From Paratrimastix pyriformis (taxonomy: Eukaryota; Preaxostyla; Paratrimastigidae), in the NCBI GenBank assembly GCA_027972325.1, contig JAPMOS010000013.1:578501-642500 (forward strand): a stretch of DNA of 64,000 nucleotides. The letters are read 5' to 3'. The translations under genes were made by a program, and so were the position numbers. This document shows, piece by piece, positions 21,670 through 34,300 of this stretch. Within the stretch, counting starts at the first letter, position 1; each line of letters starts with the position of its first letter. A model generated the notes under the pieces. It was not told the origin of the DNA, ran no database searches, and saw nothing but the letters and a program-made list of their open reading frames with translations.

Positions 21670-23309
21670 CCGCTGGCTCTGGTGCGTGATGCCATTGGGC
21701 GGGTGTGCGTGGCCGGGTGTGGGGCAGGCACCCGCACCCCAACCCGGCCCGGCCGGCCATCGGGCGGCTGCACATGGCGGCCATCCTGCAGACCGTCCCC
21801 GAGCACCGCCAGGCCCTCGCCCAGATGGCCGCCCGTCCGCTCCCGCCCGCCGCCTCCACGCCCCGCCCCGCCCCGCCCCGCCCCGCCCCGCCCCGCCACG
21901 GGCCCCCGCTCCCCTCCTGTTCCCCGCCTCGGCACCACTGGCTCAGCACCGACTGACTGGGCGGGCATCGGCTGGGGTGCGCAGGGGGCCCGCTGCCCTC
22001 GGGGCTGACGGCCTACGGGCGGCTGGCCGTGTCTGCCCTGCCGCGGCTGGGGCTGCTGCGCCTCTGCGGCGACCTCGAGGCCCACGCGGCCCGATGCGCG
22101 GCCCAGGCGGCCCCACCCGTCGCGCCCCTGGGGGGCACCGCCGGCCCCGCCCAATCCCAAGGCAGCCGCGGCCCCGAGGGCGATGCGGCCCGGGCGGGGG
22201 CTGGGGGGGCCGAGAGTGCCCCCGGTGGTGCCGAGGGTGCAGGCGCGGGTGCCGTGGGTGCCGAGGGTGCCCCGCCGCAGGATGATCCCCGGCCGCTGGC
22301 CCTCGAGGTTGGCCCCGCCACGGCCGTCCGGGCCCTCCAGCTGGCCAACTGCCTCCGCAGGTGCGAGGCCTCGGGCGTCCGTCATGCCCCCCCGATGGCC
22401 CGGGGGGGCGCCGGGCGGAGGGATGGGGATGGGGAGGGGGGAGGGGGGGAGGGGTAGGGGTAGATCGATGACGCTGACGATCTGGGCTGGGGGGCCATGC
22501 GGGGCGGGGTGGGGTGGGGTGGGTGGGGCAGCGGGGCGCGGTCCTCGACCGACTTGCCGACAACGAGGCGGCCCTGGGGTGGCACTTCCTGGGCTGCCTC
22601 AGGGCCGCCCTCGCCGCCACGCCGCCCGCCGAGGCCGCGGGGGCGCCCCCCTGCCCGGGATGGAGGAGGCCGAGGCGGCCCGGGACGTCCAGGCGGGCCT
22701 CAGCTGGCTGGGCGCCCACCCGCACCCCGAGGGCCTCGGCCGCCCCGACCAGCAGCTGGGCCCGGAGCCCCCGGCCGCCTGCCCCTCTGCCGCGACCGTC
22801 CGCCGCCCCTGCCCCCTCCCTCCCCAGCGCCCCATCTGGATCCCATCTCATCTGTGTCCCATCTCACCTGTGCCTCCTCTCATCTGTGTCCATGCCGGGG
22901 CCGTGGGGACAGCGGTGCCCTTTGGGCGGCTGGACGAGACCACATGCGCCCGCGGCCACCGCCTCCGTCCGTCGCCTCGCCCTGTGCGAACCACCCACGT
23001 CCCCTCCCTCCCCTCTCTCACTCTCTCCCACCTCTCCCTCCCCCCTCCATCATCAAATCGTCTGCGGCCCTCGCCATGCCCCCAGGGCGCTGCGTGCACA
23101 CGTGTCGCCTGGTGGGGACGGCCCTGGTGTGGAGCTGCCCCCAGTGCGGCCGCAAGTCGAGCCTGCGGCCCTACGGGTCCCCCTGGCGGGGCCTCCTGGC
23201 CCGGGCGGGCCCCCAGTGGGAGGAGGACCCCCTGGACGAGGGCCCGCTGGGGGGCCCCGCCAGGCCCCGATGCCCCTGCTGCGGCCTGCGGATGGTGTGG
23301 CGCTGGTGA
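18791..23309 (+). CDS. GTF3C4: TFIIIC90 (GTF3C4)-like protein, beta-propeller plus C-terminal zinc ribbon
   Basis: Starts MDCKLFGHPETPDAVQWS at 18791, followed by a propeller-like strand pair ending GEHIYIY. Later exons contain AATWSPASCG and WD-like pieces (GLAVGADDGSVCLLP near 20260, LSWSCRGLHSASTDGTSALW near 21150, VAGSGRLGSTGS). These are consistent with the N-terminal TFIIIC-delta propeller that binds RNA polymerase III assembly partners. The last two exons join across a GTCCGTC intron (about 22972-23085). They give TTCARGHRLRRC, then WSCPQCGR and CPCCG before the TGA at 23307-23309. This is the Cys/His pattern of the zf-TFIIIC domain. Introns hold large repeats. The intron starting GTCCGCC near 20790 and ending near 21146 contains the CCA array, so histidine-rich frames there are not protein. 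Exon joins in the middle were not all resolved. The assignment rests on the two ends. Confidence 0.55.
20421..20501. repeat. CCCTGC hexamer array
   Basis: About thirteen CCCTGC units in a probable intron of the TFIIIC90-like gene. Confidence 0.9.
20850..21111. repeat. CCA/ACAACC trinucleotide array
   Basis: Degenerate ACCACC/ACAACC units that become a pure CCA run from about 21025. They sit within the intron whose predicted ends are near 20790 and 21146. Confidence 0.92.
21628..21671. repeat. CCCATG hexamer array
   Basis: Seven CCCATG units in the TFIIIC90-like gene, probably intronic, since the flanking exon frames do not match across it. Confidence 0.8.
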
Positions 23310-23554
23310 GCGCGCAGCCCGGCACCCCCTTCCCGCCCCTTTCCGGTCTTCAGTCGCGGCGGTGTGCGCAAACGGAAACGCTCGCTATTGGGCGTGTCGA
23401 AGGGACCGCGAGCAGGAAACTATTGGGCGTGCTGAAGAGACCGCGAGCAGGGCAGGAGAGGAAACGGAAACTATTGGGCGTGGGGGGGAAGCGGGGGCGC
23501 TGGGGGCGCTCGGGACGTGGGACGAGGGCCATCGTGCGGTCGGGGCAGGCTGGC
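23310..23554. other. Convergent intergenic spacer with CTATTGGGCGTG repeats
   Basis: This 245-bp spacer lies between the TFIIIC90-like stop and the SelW-like stop. CTATTGGGCGTG occurs three times (about 23384, 23428 and 23479). Two copies share a longer flank ending GACCGCGAGCAG. No gene is seen. Confidence 0.55.
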
Positions 23555-24222
23555 TCACTGGTGCTCGTGGCCTCCACAGCCGCAGCCGCCTCCACAGCCG
23601 CCCTGCTGACGGCCCCCACAGCAGCCGCCTCCACTGGCCTGCTGACGGCCCCCACAGCAGCCGCCCTGCTGGCGCCCCCCACAGCAGCCGCCTCCAAAGT
23701 TCATGCCCATGCCGCCAGGGAAGGGCATTCGGGGCATGGCGCCGCCGCAGCAGCCCCCTTGAGGGGCGAAGGGGAAGGGGAAGCTCTGGCTGGGGTTGGG
23801 GAACCCGCAGCCCGAAGGGCCACATGCCCCGGCCGGGCAGCCGCACCCGCCACCCTGGCAGCCACTTGAGCATCCCCCGCACCCCGCATGGCAGGGCCCG
23901 GAGGCCGCCTCGTCGGTGTCCTCCTCGCTCGGGGTGCGGATCATGGGGGCAAGCAGGTCCCCGAGCTCTTGAGCTGTGGGAAAGTGGCCTGCTTGCTGCT
24001 TGCTAAAGATCTTCAGGTCATCAGCGGTCACGAGAAACTCGCCTGTGACGCCATCCGGATCGGCAACCATAGTAATTTGCTGGTTGGCACCACGCAGCAC
24101 TGCTGGCAATTCTTGGGTCAGACGAATCTATGTGTTATGTACGTCGCATCAGCGCGCCATCGATTCGAGCCGCAGACAAATTTGGCCTCGTAATCGCTGC
24201 AAAACCGAACGACCAACTTCAT
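23555..24222 (-). CDS. SelW/Rdx-fold protein fused to Cys/Gly-rich tail
   Basis: Two exons, 24178-24222 and 23555-24127, encode 205 residues. The 50-nt intron starts GTCTGCG. The first 85 residues follow the selenoprotein W/Rdx pattern: MKLVVRFCSDYEAKF, LTQELPAVL, a GVTGEFLVTADDLKIFSK block and a final helix (TAQELGDLLAPM). Rdx proteins are small thioredoxin-like redox proteins using CxxC or CxxU in the first loop. Here the loop reads FCSDYE, so the second redox residue is missing. The second half is a Gly/Cys-rich tail with repeated CCGG units separated by RQQ, plus CGGCSSGC and a terminal CGGHEHQ. This could bind metal or supply the thiols. The tail's double-Cys units are near-identical at the DNA level, suggesting recent expansion. 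Fold assignment is by pattern only. Confidence 0.6.
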
Positions 24223-24392
24223 CCTGATTTCACGGTGAGAAGAACCCGGTCGATAAAGACTACCGGCAAAATCTTATCGGAAAATTAAATTTATCGAGGC
24301 GTAGTCCCGTCCAAGTTCCCGTCCAAGCCAGTCAGGGCGACCCGGCGAGAGGAGGCAGCGTGCGGACAAGCGGATCGATTGTTGGTGACACT

Positions 24393-27300
24393 CTATTTCT
24401 GAGAATTCGCCGGTGGTGTCGGTGTGGGAACTTCGCTCCTGATTGGATCAACAAGTTGGTGCAGCTGCTGTAGGGTCAAGGACTCATACAGGAGCATTGT
24501 CTATCGGATGGAAGTGTTAGGCGATCGAACAATATCAACATCAAACAGACAGAGTCGATGGGGACGGCGTGGTTGGGGCCGAGTTCCATGTTGGGGCTGT
24601 AGACTGCTCCCGTCGAAAAATAGGCCTCCACACGTGGTTGCTGGTTTTGCGGCTTTTCAAACACCTCTGGCGAGCGGGGAAGAGAAGAAGAATGAGAGGT
24701 TGCGCAGCCTGAGGGCTCCGACGGACTGAAGATGAAGTGGGTCATGTAATCGATCTCGCTGATGCTGTCCCTGTCGATGATCGCCTTGGGCCCGGACAGG
24801 AGCAGGACGTTGAGCATGCTGTGCATGTGGGCCTCCGAGGTGAAGTAGAGGGACAGGGACCGAGACGGGGAGAGGCCGGCCTTGTCGATGTCGTCGAGCA
24901 CCGAGCCCAGCAGGGGCCCGGCAATGAGGCTCCCGATCTTGATCTTCTCCTCGTGCGTGATCCCGAACTCTTGGGACCCCACAAGGTCGGCGAAGGGCTG
25001 AAGGGGTGCGAGGCAGGCCGACGCCACGCAGCAGCCATCAACCAGACGACGGGTGGGTGAGTGGGTGCCGATGGCGGCGCGGGAGGGGCCGGACCTTGGC
25101 GAGGAGGCGCAGGGTGTCCAGGGTGCCCAGGGCCGCGGTGCCCTTGGGGACGATGTTGCACTCGATCGCGAACTTGGTGGCGATCTCGTTGGGCGGGGAA
25201 AGTGCGCTGGCCAGTGACAGTGACAGTGACAGTGACAGTGACAGTGACAGTGACAGTGACAGTGACAGTGACAGTGACAGTGACAGCGACAATGACATGA
25301 CAGTGGACAGTGGACGGCGACAGTGACAGCGCGACAGTGACAGGGCGTGCGTGAGTCGAGGCGAGGAGGCGCTGGCGGCGACGGACTGGTGGTGGATGCA
25401 ATCGTAGACGATTCCGTCCCAGAGGTCGGGGATCTTGCTCGTGTCCCATTGGCCTGCCCAACGAGACCGGGAGGAGGGTCAGCCAGGTGCGCCAAGAGGA
25501 GGGGGCGCGGGGCGGACCGGTCTTGGGGTTGTACAGATCGGCCGCCACCTTGGCCCACCGGTGGCGCATCAGGCTCAGGGTCTCCTGCTCGCACATGGCC
25601 ACCTGGTTCTCCCGCTTGGAGTCCAGCTCCTTGATCCAGATCTGCCGCCAGGGGGCCAGGGGGGCATCGAGACGAGAACGTGAGCCGCTGATGCTGGCGC
25701 CGCGTCTGCCCCTTCCCTGCCTTCCCGTCACAGGGCTGCAGACCAGGGTGAGCTCGTAGAGCTTGGTGAGCCGCTGGCCACAGCTGGGCGAGACCTCGGC
25801 GACGTACTGCATGAGCTGGTGCATGTCCCGCTCTGCCAGCGGGCGGCCAGACAAGAGCAGAGGGGACGAGTGTGGAAGAGGGAAAAAGATCCATCGTTTT
25901 TTCTGATTCCGTTCCTGTTCTTTTTCCCCATCCAATTTCATCCCCTTTTCTGAGTGCGTTTGATCAAACATGAGGTCCCACCCGTGTCGAAAAAAAAAAA
26001 AAAAAAGGGGGGGGGGGGGGGGGGGGGGGGGGATCTCGGAGGCGTGACCCCATCCGAGGTCGGGACGGAGCGGGAGGGGGGAGGGGCGGAGGGACCAGAC
26101 CCAGCTCGGTGCGCTGGCTGGCCGGCTTGGTCAGGACGGGGTTGGCGGGTGGCATGGGCAGGAGGGCCTTGGCGCGGGGGTCGCCGGGCGGGAGGGAGGA
26201 GGCCAGGTCGCGGAGGGAGGTGTTCCACGAGGACGAGGGGCTGCTCTGGAGGAGCACGTTGCTCAGGCGGCGCTTCATGTCCTGCAGCAGCACTTGGGCT
26301 GCCGCTGCGCCGCCCCACCATCACGCAGCACGCGAGCCAAAGGACCCGGAGATGGGCAGGGCGGAGATGGGCAGGGACGGAGATGGGCAGGGGCGGAGAT
26401 GGGCAGGGGCGGAGATGGGCAGGGGCGGAGATGGGCAGGGGCGGAGATGGGCAGGGGCGGAGATGGGCAGGGGCGCGGGACACGACAGGCAGCATCGCTG
26501 GCGCGGGACGGACCAGGGGTGTCATTGAGGAGCTCGTGGTCGCGGATGATGAAGTTCTCCGGGAGAGCCGGCACGTTGAACAGGGCCTGCCCAGAGAGAC
26601 GCGGAGTGGGGATGGGGATGGGATGGGGATGGGGATGGGGATGGGGATGGGGATGGGGATGGGGATGGGGATGGGGATGGGGATGGGGATGGGGATGGGG
26701 ATGGGGATGGGGATGGGGATGGGGATGGGGATGGGGATGGGGATGGGGATGGGGATGGGGATGGGGATGGGGATGGGGATGGGGATGGGGATGGGGATGG
26801 GGATGGGGATGGGGATGGGGATGGGGATGGGGATGGGGATGGGGATGGGGATGGGATGGGGATGGGGATGGGGATGGGATGGGGATGGGGATGGGGATGG
26901 GGATGGGGATGGGGATGGGGATGGGGATGGGGATGGGGATGGGGATGGGGATGGGGATGGGGATGGGGATGGGGATGGGGATGGGGATGGGGATGGGGAT
27001 GGGGATGGGGATGGGGATGGGGATGGGGATGGGGATGGGGATGGGGATGGGGATGGGGATGGGGATGGGGATGGGGATGGGGATGGGGATGGGGATGGGG
27101 ATGGGGATGGGGGTGGGGATGGGGATGGGGATGGGGATGGGGATGGGGTGGGGATGGGGATGGGGGTGGGGATGGGGATGGGGATGGGGATGGGGATGGG
27201 GATGGGGATGGGGATGGGGGTGGGGATGGGGATGGGGATGGGGATGGGGATGGGGATGGGGATGGGGGGTGGGGATGGGGATGGGGTGGGGATGGGGATG

Positions 27301-27752
27301 GGGGATGGGGATGGGGATGGGGGTGGGGATGGGGATGGGGGTGGGGATGGGGATGGGGTGGGGCTGCACGCAGATCGCCAGAGCCCAGGGCAGACCTCGG
27401 CGAATGCGGCGGCGCTCCGCTGGACGCGGCGTTCGTTGTTGCTGAAGACCCTTGACATCGGAGAGGAAGGCATTCCGTTCGCTGGGGTGGCGGGGCGGTG
27501 GGACGGTGAGCCCAGGGGCCCGAGCGAGGGGGCAGGGCAGACCTCTTGTCCTTGTTGGGCATGATCAGCTGCCGGAAGAGGCTCCCCATCCGCTTGGCCT
27601 GCTGCACACCGGCGTGGGTCAGGACGCCGCCCTAAGCATACCCCCAACCAGGACAAGCATCATCATCAACGAGGGGCTGCCGGGGCCAGGGGCGGCAGAC
27701 CCATTTGCAGATGACCAACACCGCGCAGCTGCTCCTCGTAAACCTGGCGACA

Positions 27753-27792
<40 letters not shown>

Positions 27793-28326
27793 AGGGAAGG
27801 GAAGGGAAGGGAGGGGAGGGGAGGGGAGGGTGGAGGGAGGGGGGCGTCGTCAGATGATGCGGGCCGAGGGGCACAGATGGCGGACCTCTTCCATGTCGGG
27901 TTCGCCGGCCGTGTCCGGGGCGGCGCCGCCCGAGCCGGCCCCAGACCCGGACCCCGAGACGGAGCCGATGTCGCGGCTCTCCTCGTCCAGCGGCGATGGT
28001 TGGGCATCCTGGGCAGCCCGCTCGTGGCCGGCCCCCTCAGCCGCCACGGGAATGGGCCGCACGACGACCGAGGAGGGCCGCCGCTCGTGGGCGAGGCGTC
28101 CCGCGGGTCGGCCGGGTGCGAAGGGAGCGGCACGGCGGGGCTCGAGGGAGCCGACTGGGCGGAGGCTGCAGGCGTCGCGGCACCGTCGCTATCGGCCATG
28201 GGGCTGGGCTCGGGCGGCGGCTCGGCGAGCTGGGTGGGGGTTTGCCGGGGCCGGCAGACAAGCACCTGGACGGGAGGCGGAGGGAGGTCGAAAGCGATGG
28301 GAAGCGGGCGGGCGGGCGGGCGGGCG

Positions 28327-28370
<44 letters not shown>

Positions 28371-31300
28371 GCGGGCGGGTGGGTGGCGGGCGGCGGGCGG
28401 CGCGTGGCGGGCGGCGCGTGGCGGGCGGCGCGTGGCGGGCGGCGGGTGGCGGGTGGCGGGTGGCGGGTGGCGGGTGGCGGGTGGCGGGTGGAGGGTGGCG
28501 GGTGGCGGGTGGCGGGTGGCGGGTGGCGGGTGGCGGGTGGCGGGCGGCGGGTGGCGGTGGGGGCGGACCTTCTCGGTGCGGAGGACCTTGACCTGGAGCT
28601 TGGTCCCCTGCAACGAGAGCCGCAGCGCGTCGCGGAGGTTGAGCAGGCCCTGGATGCTCTGCTGCTGGCGCTGCTGCATCTTGTCGGCCATCTGGTCCTC
28701 GGCTGCCCCCACGTGATGAGCCCCAACAAAACGGTCTCAGGGCCTGCAAGAAGGCAAGGCAGGTACGGCGCAGGGCTGTGCGTGGGCGATCCACCAGGGC
28801 GTGGCGTGGCGTGACGTGTGCGTGACGTGTGCGTGGCGGACTTTCGGCGGAGTCCTTGGTGGTGGCGCGGAGCTCAGCGATCATGTTGTTGAGCAGCTGG
28901 CCCAGGGCCTCGAACTCGGCGGGGGCGTACTCCTGCTTGAGGGTCAGGTTGCGGGTGCCCTTGAGCAGGTCCCCGAAGAAGGCGATCAGCCGCGGGTCCG
29001 TGACGGCCATCTGGGGTGCCAGGGTGGGTGGGTGGGTGGGTCCACCACGGCAAACAAAGAGCGTCAAGGTCAGGCCCACCCAACCCGATGGGCCCAGCAA
29101 CGATGGGGGACGGTGTGGGACGGTGTGAGACGGGGTGGGGGGACGGGTGGGACCTTCATCTTCTGCTTGGGGGTCCGATCCCCGTGGCGGTACACGGCCA
29201 CGATGCCCTTGAGGACCTCGCCTGCCCACCAGCAGCAGATCCCCGAAACGCACGGAGCGCAGCGTGACCGCCCGCCCGCCCACCAGGGCACAGTGCAGAC
29301 CGGTGCGGGTGGCCAAGGGGTTGACCTTGGTGAAGAGCAGCTTGGGCATCTGCGGGCCCCACAACCCAACACAACCCAACACAACCCAACCCAACCCAAC
29401 CCAAATCAAACCAACCCCGGCGCGAGACGTGATCAGCACGAAGCGGAGCGGTGGGCCGGGAGTCCGAGGGACAGACGAGGGAGTAGCTGATGGCGTCGGC
29501 GATGAGGATGGGTGTGTTGATGGGCAGCGTGTGCATGGGGACCCGCTGGGAGGGGTTGTCCGAGGCGCCGGACGAGACTTGGATGTCGGCGTAGACCTGG
29601 GGAGTGTGTGAGGGATGCCAGGTGGGGTGAGCCGGGTGGGGGGCCTGGCAGCGGACCTCGCCGTACTTGTTCTGGTAGACGTTGATCTGCACGTAGGCCA
29701 TGTAGTTGATCTCGCCCAGGGTGTTGCGCTGGCTGCCCCGGGGGAGCTCGTTCGAGAGGAGCAGGTTGTTGATCAGCCCGTGCAGGATGTTGCCGTCCGC
29801 GAAGTACAGCAGCCTAGGGGCAAACGGACGGGAGGGGCTCATCCAGGAGGGGAGGGGGCACGGGACAGACATGCTGTGGGGAGGGTAGAGGGGCTTGGTG
29901 TCGGCGGGGCACCCTTTGAACGGCGGGGGCCCAACCGAAACAGCCGCAGTCTGAGCCACTGCCGATAAACCAGCAGCAGCAGCAGTGGCGGGAGCGACGG
30001 CGGCGGCAACGGGAGCGGCGGCAACGGGAGCGACGGCGGCGGCAACGGGAGCGGCGGCAACGGGAGCGGCGGCGGCAGCAACGGGAGCGGTAGCGGGTGC
30101 GGGAGAAAGGGCTGCGGTGGTCACGGGCGATGGGGGGGCCACGATCCCCGGGGCGAGAGCCGATTCGGTGATGGCGGCCAGCAGCATGGACTCGGAGGCC
30201 AGGGCCGAGGCGGAGGTCGATGTGGGGCCCGCACACTGGGCCTCCGTGGCGGGGCTCGGGCTTTGGGCGGCCTCGGCCTCGGGCCGGCAGCGGACGGGCA
30301 TCGGGGTCGGGGTGGAGAGCGGGGACGGGGACAGCGGAAGGGGCGTGGGGGTGCACACGGAAATCGAGTTGGGGGTGGCCACCGAGCTGGGGGGCGGGGG
30401 GAAGATGGCCGGTTCGCCGATCTTGAGGGCCGCGCCCGGCTGGGGCGCTTGCTCAGGGAGGGGCGTCTCGCGGGAGACCTCGGGCGAGTCCGAGCGGAAC
30501 TCCTCGCGCATGTGGGTGAAGCAAGCTACGAGGGGCGGGCCATGGGGAGAGAGGAGCATGATGGTTGACAGGCTATGCGTGGCCACGGGGAGAGACAGAC
30601 GGGGCTGCTTGGTGGCCATGGCGGTGATGTCGTCGATGATCTGGCGGAGCAGGGGCCCCGAGAGCAGGTCGCTGATGTGCAGCTTCTCGTGGGGCATGAT
30701 GCCGTACTCCTGGGGGACCGCCAGGTCGGCCAGCGGCTGCAGGGTGGAGAACATCTGGTCGAGGATCTCCCGCAGCTCGGCCGAGAAGGCGTACCGGTTG
30801 TGGACTATGTCGAACTTGAGCGCCTCGTAGATGTCGGGGATCCACGTCTGCACGCACGTGCGGAGGGCAACGAGGTGATGTGCGGCCGGCTGGGGGGCCG
30901 AGTGGGGGACGGACGGTGTCGTAGTTTGAGGTCTGCTCGTCGTAGAAGTCGGTGAGGAACTTCTGCCAGCGCATCTGCACCAGGGGCAGGTTCTCGCCGC
31001 AGCAGAAGGGCTCCGAGCCGCCGCAACGGGCGAAGGGCCGCTCGACGTCCTTCTGGTAGCTGGCCTCCAGGGGGGCGCTCTCGACCCGCCCGGGGGTGGA
31101 GACCTCCCGCTCGAGGGCACCCGGCCCGGTGGGCGGCGTGGCCGAGGCCGGGGCGACCGCGGCCGGGGAGGGGCCGCTCTCCGAGGAGGTGGGCCTGGGC
31201 ATCGCCTGCCGGCTGGCGGCGGCGGCGGCAACGCGGGCGGTGGGCGGGAGGGTTGGAGGGGACCCAGGCCGTGAATCTGCGCGCCCCGAGGCGCCGGGAA

Positions 31301-34300
31301 GCCGGGAAGAGCTCCTGTTGGCAGCCTCGGCGCTCCCCAAAATGGTCTCTGCGCAGCGCCGTGAGGAGGGAGCAGGCAGCGCGTGAGCCGGTCGAGGCAA
31401 TGGGTGGCCACCCGGGGGGCGAGAGCAAGGGCGCGCGATTGGATTGGGGTGAGGGGATGGGCGGACCGGCCAAGGGACCCGGGGCAGTGACGTCGGTCGT
31501 CAGGGTCAGCGGAGAGGCCCGCCGACCCGCCCCTCCGGCCACCGAATAGGGGGACGGGGCCCGCGGCGCCGAGGAGGCTGTCAGGACCGCCGTGGTGGCG
31601 ATGGGCACGGAGGTGGGCAGGGCCAGAGATGGAGGGGGAATGGGCGGCGCAGAGGCGACGAGGGCGGGGCTGATGTACTCGTGCGACGAGGGGCGCGGGA
31701 TCGGGGGCAGGGGTGCGCGGGGGTCCTCGAGGCCGGCGCCCACGTCGACGTAGCTGCTGCTGACGTCGTGGGGCGAGCCGGAGGAGGAGCTGGAGCTGTG
31801 CCGGTGGGTGAGATGGATGTGCAGGTGGGGGGGCAGCGCCGAGACGGGGATGTGCGTGGGCGGGGCCAGCGAGCTCGGGAGGCTGGTCGCGAGGGGCGCC
31901 TCCGAGTCATCCCGTTCGGCGGGCGGCGCCTGCAGCAACATCGCGCGATCACAGAGACGTTCGCCAGAACGGGCGAGCAGGACGCCGGGTACATCAGCGA
32001 CGATGGGGTGTGTGGAGGGGAGGGAGGGAGGGAGGGAGGAAGGGAAGGAGGGAGGAGGATGGGACGGACGCCCAATGGACTCCCGTCGTCCGCGGCGGTG
32101 GCCGGCAGATCAGGGGGCGGCTGGGCCAGCGGGAGGGCCGAGGACATGGAGGGGCTCTGGGTGGCGAGGTCGCAGAAGGGGACCTCCTTGTCGGGGATGG
32201 CCATCCCGGGGCCCAGCATCGTGGGCAGCGAGGAGACCGCCACAAAGAGCGGGTCACTGTTCGACTCGAACAGGCCGCCCGCCTTGGCCCCGTCGGTTGC
32301 CCCCGGGGTGGGGATGGAGTCCGCCGGGACGGCGCTGACCGGTCCGACGGGCGGGGAGGGCGGCAGGGCCGAGGCGGACGATGAGCTGGGGCGCGGGCTT
32401 TGGCTTTCGTCGCCAGGCGGTTTGGTCGGGGCGGCGCTCGACGGCGCCAGGGCGGGTCCCGCTCCGGGCGGCGGTGGGGCTCCCTCCTGGCGGGGAGGAG
32501 GGGCCATGCTGGCCATGGTCATGGCGGCCAGGGCCCCAGTGGGCAGGGTGCTCGAGCGGTGGTGGAGGAAGAGGCCGTGGCCGTGGTGGTGGTGGGCCTG
32601 GGGCTGCTGCAGGGTCCCGGGCTCGTACTGGTGCTGCGGGGACTCGGGGGTGGCGGACGAGGCGAGGTTCTTGGGCTTGCGGATCTTGGTCGTGGTGGCG
32701 GTCGGGTGGAGCTCCTTGTAGCGGGCCTTGTGGTACCCGTGGGCGTGGATCCAGTGGAGCCGCTGCCGGCCCGGGTCGGAGTCGTCCTGCTCGTGGGGCT
32801 GCCCGGCCGCCGTGCCCTCCATGGGATCGCCCTCGTCGGAGAGGTTGTTCCAGGGGGCCTCGTGGCCCTCGCTTTCCTCGTTGCTGGGCGGCTGCTGCTG
32901 CCCGCCGGTGGACGGTTGCCGCGTGGGGGGCGAGGCGGCCTGGTGGGGCATCTGGGACCCCGAGCTCGGGCCCGGCAGAGGGCGGGGGGGAAGGACGCCG
33001 TCCTCGGGCATGTGGCGCACGTTGCTGCCCGACCGGCGGCGGCTCTTGATGGCGTTGGCGAGGGCGCCGATGTGCGGGGTCCCCGCGATGGACAGCTCGG
33101 TGGCCTGGCGGAGGGTGGCCTGGGCCTTGTTCAGGGTGTGCATGAACTTCTCGTAGGTGTTCCCGGGCATGGCGGCCGAGCCCGTGTAGAAGGGGTTGCC
33201 GAAGATCCCGTTGGGGGTGGGCGTGATCAGGGGCAGCCGAAGCGGGTCCATCAGGGGCAGCGTCGGGGCGGGCGACGGCACGGCGGGCGCATCGCCGTCG
33301 CCCAGGGTGGCCGCGACGGCCCGTGCGGGCGAGGTCCACCCGCGGCCCAGGCGGTGGAAGGTGACCGGCGTGACCTGGATGACGGCGGCCGTGGGGGGTG
33401 TCGGCACGCGCCGCGCGGCCTCGGCCAAGAAGTCGGGCTCTTCCTCGGTGTCATGGGCGGGGGCGGGGGAGGGCGCCCCCACAATCCGCACGGAGGTCTG
33501 CGGGGACGGGGACCGGGACGGGCCGCCCGAATGGGTCTCGTCGTGGGTCACGGGGGCCCGGACCACCGTGGCGGCAGCGTAGGCGATGGCCAGGGCACTG
33601 GCGACCGCTGCGGCTGCGGCCTGGCTCTGCTGCAAGGGAGAGTTGGACGGGGCCGAGGAGGCGATCGGGACGGCTGGCTGTTTGAGGGGGCTCACCGGCG
33701 CGGCGGGGTGGCCGAATGGGACCGCGCCCGTCGGACCCGTCCCGAGGGCCAAGGACGGCTCGGAGGTCGATGCCGAGACGACGCTGATCGGGGAGATCTC
33801 CTCGGTGAGGGCCGCCTGGCGGGCCTTGAGGTTCTGCTCCTCGACCTGGTGCTCGTAGTGGATCTGCATCTCCTTGGTGAACCGGTCCATGAGCCCCTTG
33901 AACTTCTTGACGATCAGCGAGGCGTTGCCCAGCCGGCGGAGGCCCAGCGACTGCAGGACGGAGATGTGCGGGGCCACGAAGACCTCCCCGTTGAAGGACC
34001 GGTTGGCCAGGATGACGTTCTCGAGGCGCCGCTGGCACATGACCATCCGCGAGCGGATCGACTCCCAGGTGGGCGTCATGAGCAGCTCGGTCTCGGGGTG
34101 CCACCCCAAGGCGGGCATGGGCCCCGCCCCCAGGGAGGGCGGAAGGCGGTCATCGCCGGTCGGGGGCGCGTCCAGCAGGCCCTCAATGAAGGCGATCGCT
34201 GAGCGCTGGACGGAGCGCTCGTGGTTGGTGTAGACGTGAAGGTGGCTCAGGAAACTTTGCCGGGTCCTGTACACGGGGGGTGGGGGTGGGGGTGGGGTGG

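Noticed and set aside
26594-27370. Long Ser-Pro, Ile-Pro, His-Pro and Met-Gly open frames
   Set aside because: Produced by the GGGGAT hexamer array inside a PPIP5K intron, whose flanking exons join in phase.
29358-29405. Telomere-like GGTTGGGTTGTGTTGG sequence
   Set aside because: Short, irregular, and inside the PPIP5K intron joining the two phosphatase modules; not a telomere.
29340-29470. Gene boundary between two separate PPIP5K-like genes
   Set aside because: The GTCTGTC donor and CAG acceptor join the two parts in phase, with no stop or new N-terminus needed; two genes remains possible only with RNA evidence.
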